Below are positions 49,619 through 58,845 of a stretch of 64,000 bases of DNA, piece after piece; the stretch's first letter is position 1, and every line of letters starts with the position of its first letter. Location: contig NZ_LATL02000178.1 in the NCBI RefSeq assembly GCF_000972705.2, positions 1 to 64,000 of the forward strand, in the 5' to 3' direction. The position numbers and the translations under genes are program-made. The stretch is from Limnoraphis robusta CS-951. Its GTDB lineage: Bacteria > Cyanobacteriota > Cyanobacteriia > Cyanobacteriales > Microcoleaceae. The notes under the pieces are model-generated. The model was not told the origin of the DNA. It was given only the letters and a program-made list of their open reading frames with translations, and did no database searches.

Positions 49619-51868
49619 ATGTATCGGTTCCAGGTAAGGGCGCACACAGAAACCGGAGAATTCATCGGACTCGTCGGTTCGACTCAGGACTTAGGAATGT
49701 GGGACGCAAACAATTGCATACCTCTACGCACCAGTGGTGAAAGTTATCCTTTATGGTGGGCAGACATTGAATTGTTAGAGTCGCCCAATAACCAAAGCAT
49801 TAATTATAAATACGTTCGACTCAGTGCAGACAATAGCGTGGAATGGGAAGCTTGGGGAGCAGACCGTTGGATACCGCTCGAACCCAATCTACCACCGTCC
49901 ACCATTATTGTAGAAGATGGCTGGTTCGGTTACGTCCAGCCTTGTCCTTACGGATATTTTAAAGAACCATTCGCCCAAAAGCCACTCATCAAAGCAGAAC
50001 AAGGTCTAAAAATCGCCGTTGTGGGGAGTTCTGTCGCGATAGGATGCAGTTCATGGTTATTGCGGGGCTGGGCTTGGCATCTGGAAAAAGCATTGCATGA
50101 AAAATATGGTCACATCCTGGTCAATCTATCTGAACTGGGTGCCAATGTTAGCACAACAATTGACAGGTTTCCCTTGATTGTCGCACCCGAACAACCCGAT
50201 ATCGTCATTATTGCCCTATCTCTGGGTAACGAGGGCTTGGCTTATTGTCCACCTCACCAACAACGAGCCGTGCAACGCCGTTATGAAAGAGGATTGCAGC
50301 AACTCGTCAAAATGACCAAAGAATTGGGAGCAATGCCCATTTTAGCAGGACTATACCCAAACGGGGATTATACCTTAGAACATAATTTACTGTTGCGAGA
50401 TACCCACAATCGGATGCTCAGTTGGGGTGTGACCGTACTGAATTGGCTGGATGCTGTAGATGATGGGGAGGGGCGTTGGAAACCGGGGATCTCCTTTGAC
50501 ACGGCTCATCCCAACAGCTTAGGACACCGCCTGATGTACGATCAGATCGATCTTCGCTTATTCGAGATAGATAAAGACAAATTAATTCAAGCAAAACAAC
50601 TCTCGAATCAGAAGCAGGAAGTCCCGATTTATCGCGATAATTGGGGTTTCCATGTATTTGCTTGTCAGGAAGAAAAGAGTTTGCGAGTGATTAATACTTC
50701 AAAACATCCTTACAGCATCACGAGCGACTGGAAAAAACTCCAAACAGCGATTCAACGTCAAGCCGGATTAATCCCTGGTATTTATATCACGAAAACCATT
50801 GAAAAAAATATGATCCCCTTCTTTTGGGTGCGAGAAGATGGGACGATTGAAACGTTAGTTAATATTCCCCCAGGTGCTGACATTGAATATAGTGCAGCTT
50901 TCAATTTCTTGACACCCAAAGTCTCACAAGTTTTACACTACGACGGACTTTTAGGACTGTTGAAAGAAAGCGATTCAACTCTGCGCGTGATCAATGAATC
51001 AGAACACGAATATAACATCCACCCCATGTGGAAAGAAGTCCGCAGCGCCCTTAAACAAATGCCATCGGGTGTTTATGAAGATTTAATAGAACCCGATATG
51101 CCTTTTCGCACGATGATCATTGGCAAAGACGGACTAGAAAGCCGAGTCAAAGTACCCGCTAAATCATCGGTAATTTTTCAATACAAATGTAAATTATCAG
51201 ACATTAGCCGAGTGGGAATTATTCCGTTGGGCGCTCGTTGTGCGGCGAGAATGTTGTTATACAAAATGGAATATGATGGGCCAGCTTTTCCCTTTGATCT
51301 AACCCGAACAACCAATCTTGGAGATGTAGCCGATATGATTGAAACGGGTTTTTCTGATATGTGGAACCCGAACCTTTTACATTACAATCACGACGAAAGG
51401 AGAATCTATCATAGCAAATGGACAGGGCTATCTTTCGCTCATGAAGTGGAAGAAACAGACGACCCCTTAAATGATATGTTACCTATCTATGAACGAATGC
51501 GCGTGCGTTACTCAGCGCGAGCGAAACGCTTTTGGTATACGCTACAACAATGTGACGAAGCCCTGTTTATTCGCGCCGGTATTACTAATCGCGGTTATGT
51601 GATCGATTTGGTCGATAAATTGACAGCAAAATGTCAAGGAAAACCCTTCCGCGTCTTGCTGATTTCTCCCCAATCTTCTGACGAATTTTCAGAACTTCCT
51701 CATGTGCTGCATTATAATTTGGAGTTCAATCCAGATACAATGTATGAAGATTTGGAATATTGGATGCACTGCACAAATATAATGCGAGGAATTCTTGAAT
51801 CCTTGGGAGTATCGAGTAAAAATTTATATTGGTGTCCGCCAAATGCTCCTAAAGAGCAACCGAAATAA
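49619..51868 (+). CDS. CBM20 - SGNH hydrolase - repeat - DUF1796 protein
   Basis: A 749-residue cytoplasmic-looking protein (no signal peptide) with four parts. Residues 1-108: starch-binding CBM20-like domain (GLVGSTQDLGMWD, YPLWWADIEL, NYKYVRL, WEAWG). Residues 130-312: SGNH/GDSL-type hydrolase fold with block I VGSSVAIG (Ser in place of the usual GDS), LSLGNEG for GxN and a clear D294-x-x-H297 (FDTAHP). Residues 341-434 and 435-527: two related copies of an unknown module (LRVIN-S-H-Y-I then GxIETLV/GLESRV). Residues 529-740: DUF1796 papain-like domain (LGARCAARML with C541, FPFDLTRTTN, H608 in SFAHEV). The combination is not one I know. Role unknown. Confidence 0.85.
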   Translation: MYRFQVRAHTETGEFIGLVGSTQDLGMWDANNCIPLRTSGESYPLWWADIELLESPNNQSINYKYVRLSADNSVEWEAWGADRWIPLEPNLPPSTIIVEDGWFGYVQPCPYGYFKEPFAQKPLIKAEQGLKIAVVGSSVAIGCSSWLLRGWAWHLEKALHEKYGHILVNLSELGANVSTTIDRFPLIVAPEQPDIVIIALSLGNEGLAYCPPHQQRAVQRRYERGLQQLVKMTKELGAMPILAGLYPNGDYTLEHNLLLRDTHNRMLSWGVTVLNWLDAVDDGEGRWKPGISFDTAHPNSLGHRLMYDQIDLRLFEIDKDKLIQAKQLSNQKQEVPIYRDNWGFHVFACQEEKSLRVINTSKHPYSITSDWKKLQTAIQRQAGLIPGIYITKTIEKNMIPFFWVREDGTIETLVNIPPGADIEYSAAFNFLTPKVSQVLHYDGLLGLLKESDSTLRVINESEHEYNIHPMWKEVRSALKQMPSGVYEDLIEPDMPFRTMIIGKDGLESRVKVPAKSSVIFQYKCKLSDISRVGIIPLGARCAARMLLYKMEYDGPAFPFDLTRTTNLGDVADMIETGFSDMWNPNLLHYNHDERRIYHSKWTGLSFAHEVEETDDPLNDMLPIYERMRVRYSARAKRFWYTLQQCDEALFIRAGITNRGYVIDLVDKLTAKCQGKPFRVLLISPQSSDEFSELPHVLHYNLEFNPDTMYEDLEYWMHCTNIMRGILESLGVSSKNLYWCPPNAPKEQPK

Positions 51869-51902
51869 AGATAAAATCAGTAGGATGGGTTAAGTTGGGG
51901 AA

Positions 51903-52114
51903 GCGATCGCACTTTGCTATTTATAGATAATAGTGAAGTCGCGATCGCTGAGAATTTTAACACCTATTGATTGTTGCGATCGCAATAAATATAGCAGTTT
52001 TCAGTTCTGTGAGGTACACCGATTGGTAGAAACCCGGTTTCTGCTAGAAACCGGGTTTCTGGTTTGTACCTCATAGGAGCGCACACCGCTATAAAATAAG
52101 TAGTGATTTTGAAT
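51903..52114. repeat. 110-bp direct repeat, copy 1 (carries a mini-element)
   Basis: From GCGATCGCACTTTGC to AGTAGTGATTTTGAAT. Without the inserted mini-element and one TA it is 110 bp and differs from copy 2 at only four positions. It ends 51 bp before the small ORF. Contains two HIP1 octamers. Confidence 0.88.
51992..52091. mobile_element. 100-bp mini-element with TA target duplication
   Basis: TAGCAG... to ...CCGCTA, exactly 100 bp, flanked by TA at 51990-51991 and 52092-52093. Inside it has nested inverted repeats TGAGGTACA/TGTACCTCA and AGAAACCCGGTTTCT-GCT-AGAAACCGGGTTTCT. The sister repeat at 52361 shows the empty site (AAATAAAAC) with a single TA. TA duplication points to an IS630/Tc1-mariner-type transposase acting in trans. 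Confidence 0.85.
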
Positions 52115-52164
52115 ATGAGTTGCCGACAATTTGTACACCTTATGAGCTAGTGGAGAACTAAATC

Positions 52165-52347
52165 ATGTGGCAAGATGAGATTTTAGAAGAAATTCATCGT
52201 ATCCGCGAAGAACACGCTAAGTCTTTTAACTATGACTTAGATGCAATGTTTGCAGATTGGCGGAAGAAGCAAGCTGAAAGCGGAAGACAAGTAGTATCGT
52301 TACCTCCAAAGCGACGAGTTAAAAAATCCTGGCATCCGACTGTTTAA
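52165..52347 (+). CDS. Small antitoxin-like protein
   Basis: A 60-residue acidic/basic protein: MWQDEILEEIHRIREEHAKSFNYDLDAMF (helical, binding-type N-terminus), then ADWRKKQAESGRQVVSLPP and a basic tail KRRVKKSW. Proteins of this plan are common in cyanobacteria and often precede a toxin gene; none follows here. GGAGAACTAAATC before the ATG is a good ribosome-binding site. It sits between two 110-bp direct repeats. Function as an orphan antitoxin is inference. Confidence 0.6.
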   Translation: MWQDEILEEIHRIREEHAKSFNYDLDAMFADWRKKQAESGRQVVSLPPKRRVKKSWHPTV

Positions 52348-52360
52348 GAAGCTAATTGTG

Positions 52361-52470
52361 GCGATCGCACTTTGCTATTTATAGATAATAGTGAAGTCGC
52401 GATCGCTGACAATTTTAACACCTATTGATTATTGCGATCGCCATAAATAAAACAAGTAGTGATTTTGAAT
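52361..52470. repeat. 110-bp direct repeat, copy 2 (empty mini-element site)
   Basis: 106 of 110 bases match copy 1 after removing the mini-element. It begins 13 bp after the small ORF stop. Includes two HIP1 octamers. The rest of the gap to 52608 holds nothing recognised. Confidence 0.88.
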
Positions 52471-52608
52471 AACAAGGTATAGAAGTGCTGCCACCTAGCG
52501 GTAACATTAGAAGTTTGTTTAGTGCTGGATAACGCAGGAACTTTGATCACTCAGAAAGTCTCGGGCAATGATATCCTTGATTTTAACGAAATAAACTGAT
52601 GAACTAAC

Positions 52609-54093
52609 ATGAACCTCCCACTCATTGATCGCGCCCAACAAAACCCAAACAAAATCGCCATTGTCGCCACTGAAGGAACTTTTACCTATCATAATTTGCT
52701 CCAAACTTCAGCTCAAATTGCTACCAAACTTCTCGAAAATCAAGACGATTTACAAGAACAGCGAGTTGCTTTTCTGATTCCTTCGGGATTTCAGTATGTG
52801 GCGACACAATGGGGAATTTGGCGTGCGGGTGGGATAGCTGTACCTTTGTGTGTTTCCCATCCCAAACCAGAGTTAGACTATGTAATTGCAGATTCAGGCG
52901 CATCAATTATTATTGCACATCCGAGTTTTGAAGCACTATTGCGAGCGATCGCTGAAGATCGAAATATACGATTTATTTTAACATCAGAAACGCTTCCTGA
53001 AAATGTCAGTTTACTTCCAGAAATTGAGATCACTAGACGCGCATTAATCCTTTATACAAGCGGTACAACAGGTAAACCCAAGGGAGTTGTTAGCACACAT
53101 CAAAATATTCAAGCACAAGTAACTAGCTTAGTTTCGGCTTGGGGATGGACGGCAGACGATCGCATTCTACACGTCTTACCTTTACATCACATTCATGGCA
53201 TTATTAACGTGTTAACTTGCGCGTTGTGGAGTGGTGCTGAGTGTCATATTTTACCGAAATTTGATGCAGAAATCGTTGGCGATCGCATTAGCCAAGGTGA
53301 CTTAACTTTATTTATGGCAGTACCCACAATTTATGTCAAGTTAATAGCCGCTTGGGAAAATTCCGATCGCGATCGCCAACAAAAAATCTCCTCGGGTTGT
53401 GCTAAAATGCGCTTGATGGTTTCAGGATCAGCCGCTTTACCCGTTCAAGTCTTAAAAAAATGGCAAACCATTAGCGGTCATTTTCTGTTAGAACGGTACG
53501 GAATGACTGAAATCGGCATGGCTTTATCTAATCCTTTGCAGGGTGAAAGATTAGCAGGATTTGTCGGGAAACCTTTGCCACAAGTCGAAGTTAGATTAGT
53601 CGATGAAAGCGGAGAATTAGTCACTCCAGGAACACCGGGAGAAATTCAAGTTAAAGGATCAACTGTGTTTCTTGAATATTGGCAAAAACCCGAAGCGACT
53701 ATAAAAGCATTTCGCGACGGTTGGTTTTGTACAGGTGATTTAGCCGTATTAGAAAATGAGAACTATCGCATTTTAGGTCGAATCAGTGTAGATATTATCA
53801 AAACTGGCGGTTATAAAGTTTCAGCTTTGGAAATTGAGGAAGTCTTACGAACTCATTGTGATATTCAAGATTGTGCAGTTGTGGGAGTGGAAGATGCCGA
53901 ATGGGGTGAAAGAGTTTGTGCCGCTTTAGTCTTAAAATCAGGAACTGATTTAACCTTAGAAACCCTCAGAAGTTGGGCGAAAGAACAATTGGCTACCTAC
54001 AAAGTTCCGAGCAAAATTATAGCGGTGGAAGAATTACCGCGCAACGCGATGGGAAAAGTAACCAAGCCTAACGTCGCCAAGCTATTTCACTGA
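52609..54093 (+). CDS. AMP-dependent acyl-CoA ligase, malonyl-CoA synthetase-like
   Basis: A 494-residue ANL-superfamily ligase that activates an acid to acyl-AMP then acyl-CoA. Motifs: LYTSGTTGKPKGV (P-loop, near residue 148), LPLHHIHG near 188, YGMTEIGMALSN near 299, the GWFCTGDLA motif near 371 and the Lys in RNAMGKVTKPNV near 484. The overall pattern (LHVLPLHHIHGIINVLTCALWSGAECHILPKFD) is close to malonyl-CoA synthetases/ACSF3-like enzymes, but other short or medium acids are possible. No pathway partner is adjacent. Confidence 0.85.
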   Translation: MNLPLIDRAQQNPNKIAIVATEGTFTYHNLLQTSAQIATKLLENQDDLQEQRVAFLIPSGFQYVATQWGIWRAGGIAVPLCVSHPKPELDYVIADSGASIIIAHPSFEALLRAIAEDRNIRFILTSETLPENVSLLPEIEITRRALILYTSGTTGKPKGVVSTHQNIQAQVTSLVSAWGWTADDRILHVLPLHHIHGIINVLTCALWSGAECHILPKFDAEIVGDRISQGDLTLFMAVPTIYVKLIAAWENSDRDRQQKISSGCAKMRLMVSGSAALPVQVLKKWQTISGHFLLERYGMTEIGMALSNPLQGERLAGFVGKPLPQVEVRLVDESGELVTPGTPGEIQVKGSTVFLEYWQKPEATIKAFRDGWFCTGDLAVLENENYRILGRISVDIIKTGGYKVSALEIEEVLRTHCDIQDCAVVGVEDAEWGERVCAALVLKSGTDLTLETLRSWAKEQLATYKVPSKIIAVEELPRNAMGKVTKPNVAKLFH

Positions 54094-54265
54094 GATCGGA
54101 TTGTTCTTTCATCTGCGATTAGCATTATAATGTCTTTACGGTAAAGTGCAGAGATCAAAACCTGTCGGTGATTCCCGCACCACACCAACCCAAGCTTAAA
54201 GATCAATCAAAACTGACTAGGGTGCGTCTCGACCGGAACTTCTGTTAACAATTTATTGATCGCAG

Positions 54266-54640
54266 TTGACATCCTCCCGTCGCTAAAAGCGAGGGATTCC
54301 TAGACTTCACAATCTAGGTTTCTGCTTCACCCACATCTGCGTACACTACCAACCTTGGTTGATTATGTTCCCGTCTTACGTCATGTCCACAGACTTTCGA
54401 CCCATTGCAGAGTCCCGATTCCGCCAGCCCGGCGGTACGGTGTCTTGTCAGACTTTGTACTTGTTGCTTAGAGTTTTTACCCAATCAAGCTTTCCTGATT
54501 GGAACCCCCAAACTCGAGTTTTCAAGGTGCTAAACCGATTACTTGATTTTTGTATTTCGGTATTTTTCAATTATACAACTATGGGAGGCACGGCTTTCCT
54601 CCCGTCGCTTTTAGCGAGGGTCGACCGCCGAGAGAAAAGA
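54266..54640 (-). mobile_element. IS200/IS605 remnant: tnpB tail and ends
   Basis: Both ends carry a CCTCCCGTCGCT(T/A)3-AGCGAGGG hairpin (54274-54294 and 54598-54620). Read on the minus strand the right end finishes GAGGATGTCAA at 54266, as in this family. Between, a short minus-strand frame (RTAGLAESGLCNGSKVCG...ADVGEAET) looks like a tnpB C-terminus. No complete tnpB or tnpA remains. It is the remnant of an IS605-type element inserted in the 676-bp gap 54094-54770; the remaining ends of the gap show nothing. Confidence 0.6.
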
Positions 54641-54812
54641 TGAAGAAGACAAAGATATAATTTCCAGAAGGCACTATGAGACAAATAACCCCTTTGGATT
54701 GGCTAGGTTTGTGCCGTGAGGAACTTCTTACCCGGAGAAAGACTCAAAAATACTGAGCCTGCCATCTAGAGTGGGTAGCCATAAGTTTCTCAGCTTGGAG
54801 ACTTTTAATGAG

Positions 54813-55316
54813 ATGACCAATTTTTCACGGGACCGTGTAGATCTGCACATCAACTCAAGACTGAGCCAGTTTTTACTGGTCAGCGTTTTTTCTATGATAG
54901 CCGCGATCGCAGGAGTTGTACCCAATCTAGCAACGCTACCGTCTACATTCACTCAGACTCCCGTTGCATCGGCTCAGTCGAGTCAGGAGTTCAGCGAGGG
55001 GGAAATTCTCAACTATGCTCGTGCTGTTTTAGCCATTGAACCCAAGCGTCAACAAACTTATGACGAAATTCGACAAATCATCGGTGAATCTGTTCCGGTG
55101 GTGGTTTGTAATGAAACGGGTAGCCTTAACCGCTTAAAGCAAGACGTGCGGGTGTTGGCGACAAATTACTGTTCTCACGCCAAAAAAATGATTGAAGACA
55201 ATAACCTCACCGTTGCGAGATTCAACGAAATTACTCGCAAACAACAAAGCGATGCTCAACTGCAACAACGAATTCAAGCCGCGTTGGTCCAACTGCAACA
55301 ACCCCCTAGAAACTAA
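54813..55316 (+). CDS. DUF4168 domain protein, copy 1
   Basis: A 167-residue exported protein. The N-terminal membrane/signal helix (FLLVSVFSMIAAIAGVV, about 19-35) leads to a DUF4168 domain (FSEGEILNYARAVLAIEPKRQQTYDEIRQII...VARFNEITRKQQSDAQLQQRIQAAL). Two cysteines (VVVCNETGS, NYCSHAK) may form a disulphide. Start ATG at 54813 preferred over the upstream GTG at 54771 because a purine-rich GGAGAC lies before it. Function of DUF4168 unknown. Tandem paralogue 50 bp downstream. Confidence 0.85.
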   Translation: MTNFSRDRVDLHINSRLSQFLLVSVFSMIAAIAGVVPNLATLPSTFTQTPVASAQSSQEFSEGEILNYARAVLAIEPKRQQTYDEIRQIIGESVPVVVCNETGSLNRLKQDVRVLATNYCSHAKKMIEDNNLTVARFNEITRKQQSDAQLQQRIQAALVQLQQPPRN

Positions 55317-55365
55317 AGGGCTTTGTTTTCTCGACTCTATTCTCCCTATCTATAATACACTTGGT

Positions 55366-55860
55366 ATGAAAACTCACACTCAACTGTCCTCTCTAAACTG
55401 GTATCACGCCATCTCCAAAACTCTCGGCGTCAGCGTTATTTCTATCGTCAGTCTGTTGAGTGGGTTGACTCCCAGCCTCTCAGGACAAGATCTGAGCTTT
55501 GGTGTGAGCGCTGTTCACGCTCAAGTCAATCAAAACTTTAGCAACGAAGAAATCACCAACTATGCTCGTGTGGTTCTCGCTCTGGAGTCGAGAAGATATC
55601 AAGTATTCAACGAGATTAAAAAAATAGTTGGCGAAGTTCCTCGCATTGTTTGTGATGAACCCGGTAGTATTAACGCCCTTCCCGGAAATGCGCCCCAACT
55701 GGCGGTGAGTTACTGTGATCAAGCCAAGCAAGTGATTGAAGCTAGAGGCTTGACTGTGACTCGGTTTAATGAAATCACCCTTCGCCAACAAAATGATCCT
55801 CAATTTAGGCAAAAAATTCAAGCCGAAATCTTACGACTGATGGAATCTTCTAAACCATAA
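55366..55860 (+). CDS. DUF4168 domain protein, copy 2
   Basis: A 164-residue exported protein with a signal segment (TLGVSVISIVSLLSGLTPSLS, about 16-36) and a DUF4168 domain (FSNEEITNYARVVLALESRRYQVFNEIKKIV...TRFNEITLRQQNDPQFRQKIQAEILRLM). Two conserved cysteines are in the same places as in copy 1. The frame is open 174 bp further 5' into the previous gene, but only the ATG at 55366 fits. A duplicated gene pair. Confidence 0.86.
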   Translation: MKTHTQLSSLNWYHAISKTLGVSVISIVSLLSGLTPSLSGQDLSFGVSAVHAQVNQNFSNEEITNYARVVLALESRRYQVFNEIKKIVGEVPRIVCDEPGSINALPGNAPQLAVSYCDQAKQVIEARGLTVTRFNEITLRQQNDPQFRQKIQAEILRLMESSKP

Positions 55861-56009
55861 TATTGACTCACCCGAACGATAGGCAGTTTAATCAGTTTGG
55901 CAGTGTTGGTCACAACTCTGCCCAATGGGAGCATCTTTTTGTTTGAATTGCATCCCTGTTAAATAATTTCCCAAATCGTTTGAAATTATGGTATAGTTAA
56001 TCAAGATAT

Positions 56010-56082
56010 GGGTATGTAGCTCAGTGGATAGAGCATCAGATTCCGGTTCTGAGGGTCGGGGGTTCGAGTCCCTCCATACTCG
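56010..56082 (+). tRNA. tRNA-Arg (anticodon CCG)
   Basis: A 73-nt cloverleaf: acceptor GGGTATG with CATACTC (one G-T pair), D-arm GCTC...GAGC, anticodon stem TCAGA/TCTGA with loop TTCCGGT (anticodon CCG, reads CGG Arg), T-arm GGGGG-TTCGAGT-CCCTC and discriminator G. No CCA is encoded, as usual in cyanobacteria. Confidence 0.95.
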
Positions 56083-56104
56083 TTTAATACATTTCCTGAC
56101 CGAT

Positions 56105-58672
56105 CTACCAACAAGGTTCAGACTCAATAAATGCGATGACAATATCAGCCGGAACAGGTCTGAGAAAATAATACCCTTGAGCAAATTCGCTACCAAGTGT
56201 TCGCAATTGTTCGACTTGTTTTGCGGTTTCGACTCCTTCGGCGATCACCGCCAATTTTAACACATGAGCCAGGGTAATAATCGTCTGCACAATCCCGAAA
56301 TTTTCTCCTTCTCCTTCCGCTTCCATTTGAGAGATAAAGCTACGGTCAATTTTGAGAGTATCAATGGGGAAACGATTTAGAGAACTGAGGGAAGAAAATC
56401 CGGTGCCAAAATCATCAATACTCAGCCGCACATTTAATGCTTTTAACTGTTGTAATAAAGCAATGGTTTCGTCTACATCTTTCATAACAACACTTTCGCA
56501 AATTTCTAGCCGTAAATACCGAGGATCAATACCCGATTCTAGAATAATATCGTGAATTTGCTCAACTAAATCGGGTTGCGAAAATTGGCGACCTGATAAA
56601 TTAACACCCATAATTAATTCTAAGTCTCCAAACCGATCTTGGATTTCTTTTAACTGATGACAAGCTTCTCGGATCACCCATTGACCCATCGGAATAATTA
56701 ACCCTGTTTCCTTAGCGACAGACATAAACTCATTCGGGAAAAGTAAATCTCGTTGGGGATGTTCCCAACGAATTAATGCTTCTAACCCGATTACTTTACC
56801 TGTTTTTAAGGAGATTAAAGGCTGATAATAAAGGACAAATTCTTGACGTTGTAAGGCGAGTCTTAAATCGGTTTCTAGCTGAAGATGCTGTTTCCCGTCA
56901 ACATTCATTTTTTGCTCAAAAACTTGATAGGAACCTGTACCTTGACTTCTCGCTTGATACATCGCAGTATTGGCATTTCTTAATAAATCCTCAGCACTCA
57001 TATCAGTCGAGTCATTTAAGGCAATCCCAATACTCATCGTTCTAAAAACCTCTTGTCCTTGTAAAAAAAATGGCAAAATTAAAGCTTGTTGAATTCGTTC
57101 CGCTACCCAAATTGCATTTTGAGGTTGTCTGAGATTTTCAATCAAAATTGCAAATTCATCGGCACTTAATCGAGCAATCACATCACTGGTTCGCACACAA
57201 GTTTTCAAGCGGTGAACCAGATCAACTAACAGTTGATCTCCGGCTTGATGACCTAAACTATCATTGATCACCTTAAATCGATCAACATTTAAAAATAAAA
57301 CTCCACAGAGTCTATTCTGCCATCGACTTCGATAAATTTCTCCTTCTATTCGATGCAAAAAAGTCGAACGGTTTGGTAAACGAGTTAAGGAATCATGGGA
57401 AAGATAATAAACCTGTTTATAAGCAATCACACTAATACTGGTGAGGATAAAAGCTAGCCCTGGCGCAATCAGAGGAAGCCATCCTTTAAAAATAAATAAT
57501 CCATAGCCAATTGCGAATAAACCCATCAGTACAATACTCAGGGTAATCGCTTGTTTTACCGGATGTCGAATTTGCCAGGTGATTATCCCACCGATGATCG
57601 CCCAACCCCAAATCCAAAGAGGTTCTAAACCTAATGGTAAAAACCAAAATAATCGCGGTGATTGCCAAAAATTTTGGCGTTGATTGAAGCCAAAATCATT
57701 CAATGCTACACTCATAATATTGCTAACCATTTGAGCATGAACAAATACTCCTGGCATCATCACATCATGGGAGGCTGCCGCACTATAGGGAGTTAAAAAA
57801 GAGTCTTTTAAACTTGGGGCTGTTGCACCAATTAATACAACCCGATCTCGCACTAAACTGGGATTAAATTGTCCAGCTAATACCTCTCCAATAGACAGGG
57901 TTTCAGCTATCTGAGGCTGGCGATAGTTGAGCAGAATTTGATAACCTTGATCATCAATCGCAGTATATCCACCATTCCCAGCTTTTAACGGAATAAAAAC
58001 TCCATTCCCCAACTGCATATAATTTGAGTTTCCAGAATAATTTTGCGCTTCAATTCCTTGAGTTTTGAGGTAAAATAAGGCAAGTTGTAGCGACAAAGAA
58101 AATAAAGTTTCCTCATCCGTACTCGCAAATAAAAGTTGGCGGCGAATCACACCATCAGGATCAACTGGAACATCATTAAACCCAATCCGTTCAGGGGGAA
58201 TATTGGGTGGAGACGGAATACGAGGAACACCTAAATTAGTAATTGCAACAATATTCTCCGCTTGCAATTGTCTGATTAGTTTTTCGGTTCCTGGTGGATG
58301 GGCTAAATCTCGATAAAGATCAATGCCAATCACATGGGGTTGATGCTGTTGCAGTTGAGTTAATGTTTCTGCTAAAATCTCATCGGAGAGCGGCCAACCT
58401 TGGGTTTTTAAGTCCGCTTCCGTAATGGTAACAATTAACAGTCGAGGATCGAGCTTTTGGGAAGGTTGTAGTCGCACCAACAAATCAAAGATTCTCAACT
58501 CTAAAGGCTGTAAACTCCCCCATTGTTGTAAAATGACAACAACCAAAGCGATCGCTAAACTAGCAACGAACCCCGGAGCGAAGAAAATTTTAGCCCCAGG
58601 GGGTAGGCTGTTATGATTGCTATTGAGGATAGGTATTCGAGATAAAATCGAAGGAAGTTTAGGAGAAAACAT
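56105..58672 (-). CDS. CHASE2-GGDEF-EAL cyclic di-GMP protein
   Basis: An 855-residue membrane sensor. Residues about 29-50 form the first helix; CHASE2 extracytoplasmic domain about 45-330 (LELRIFDLLVRLQPSQKLDPRLLIVTIT); three membrane helices about 340-415; GGDEF about 425-590; EAL about 600-850. The GGDEF signature is degraded (RLSADEFAIL instead of GGDEF), so cyclase activity is unlikely, whereas EAL is intact (GLEALIRW, DDFGTGFSSL, EGVET). It should degrade cyclic di-GMP in response to an external signal. ATG 58672. Confidence 0.93.
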   Translation of the reverse strand: MFSPKLPSILSRIPILNSNHNSLPPGAKIFFAPGFVASLAIALVVVILQQWGSLQPLELRIFDLLVRLQPSQKLDPRLLIVTITEADLKTQGWPLSDEILAETLTQLQQHQPHVIGIDLYRDLAHPPGTEKLIRQLQAENIVAITNLGVPRIPSPPNIPPERIGFNDVPVDPDGVIRRQLLFASTDEETLFSLSLQLALFYLKTQGIEAQNYSGNSNYMQLGNGVFIPLKAGNGGYTAIDDQGYQILLNYRQPQIAETLSIGEVLAGQFNPSLVRDRVVLIGATAPSLKDSFLTPYSAAASHDVMMPGVFVHAQMVSNIMSVALNDFGFNQRQNFWQSPRLFWFLPLGLEPLWIWGWAIIGGIITWQIRHPVKQAITLSIVLMGLFAIGYGLFIFKGWLPLIAPGLAFILTSISVIAYKQVYYLSHDSLTRLPNRSTFLHRIEGEIYRSRWQNRLCGVLFLNVDRFKVINDSLGHQAGDQLLVDLVHRLKTCVRTSDVIARLSADEFAILIENLRQPQNAIWVAERIQQALILPFFLQGQEVFRTMSIGIALNDSTDMSAEDLLRNANTAMYQARSQGTGSYQVFEQKMNVDGKQHLQLETDLRLALQRQEFVLYYQPLISLKTGKVIGLEALIRWEHPQRDLLFPNEFMSVAKETGLIIPMGQWVIREACHQLKEIQDRFGDLELIMGVNLSGRQFSQPDLVEQIHDIILESGIDPRYLRLEICESVVMKDVDETIALLQQLKALNVRLSIDDFGTGFSSLSSLNRFPIDTLKIDRSFISQMEAEGEGENFGIVQTIITLAHVLKLAVIAEGVETAKQVEQLRTLGSEFAQGYYFLRPVPADIVIAFIESEPCW

Positions 58673-58845
58673 GGAGTCTATGTAGAGTTAGATCCGAATC
58701 CAAGTCAAATCATTTAATCGAGAGCCTGTAACTTCGCCTGATCCAGAAATGATTCGGCTGACAACAAATATTTTTGATCTTACATACAAATGTAAGTCTA
58801 AGTCTTAAAATATCGTTATCGAATTTCAGGAATCAATTAAAGCCG

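Noticed and set aside
54359..54643. 94-codon plus-strand frame
   Set aside because: It lies antisense within the IS605 remnant and includes its end hairpin.
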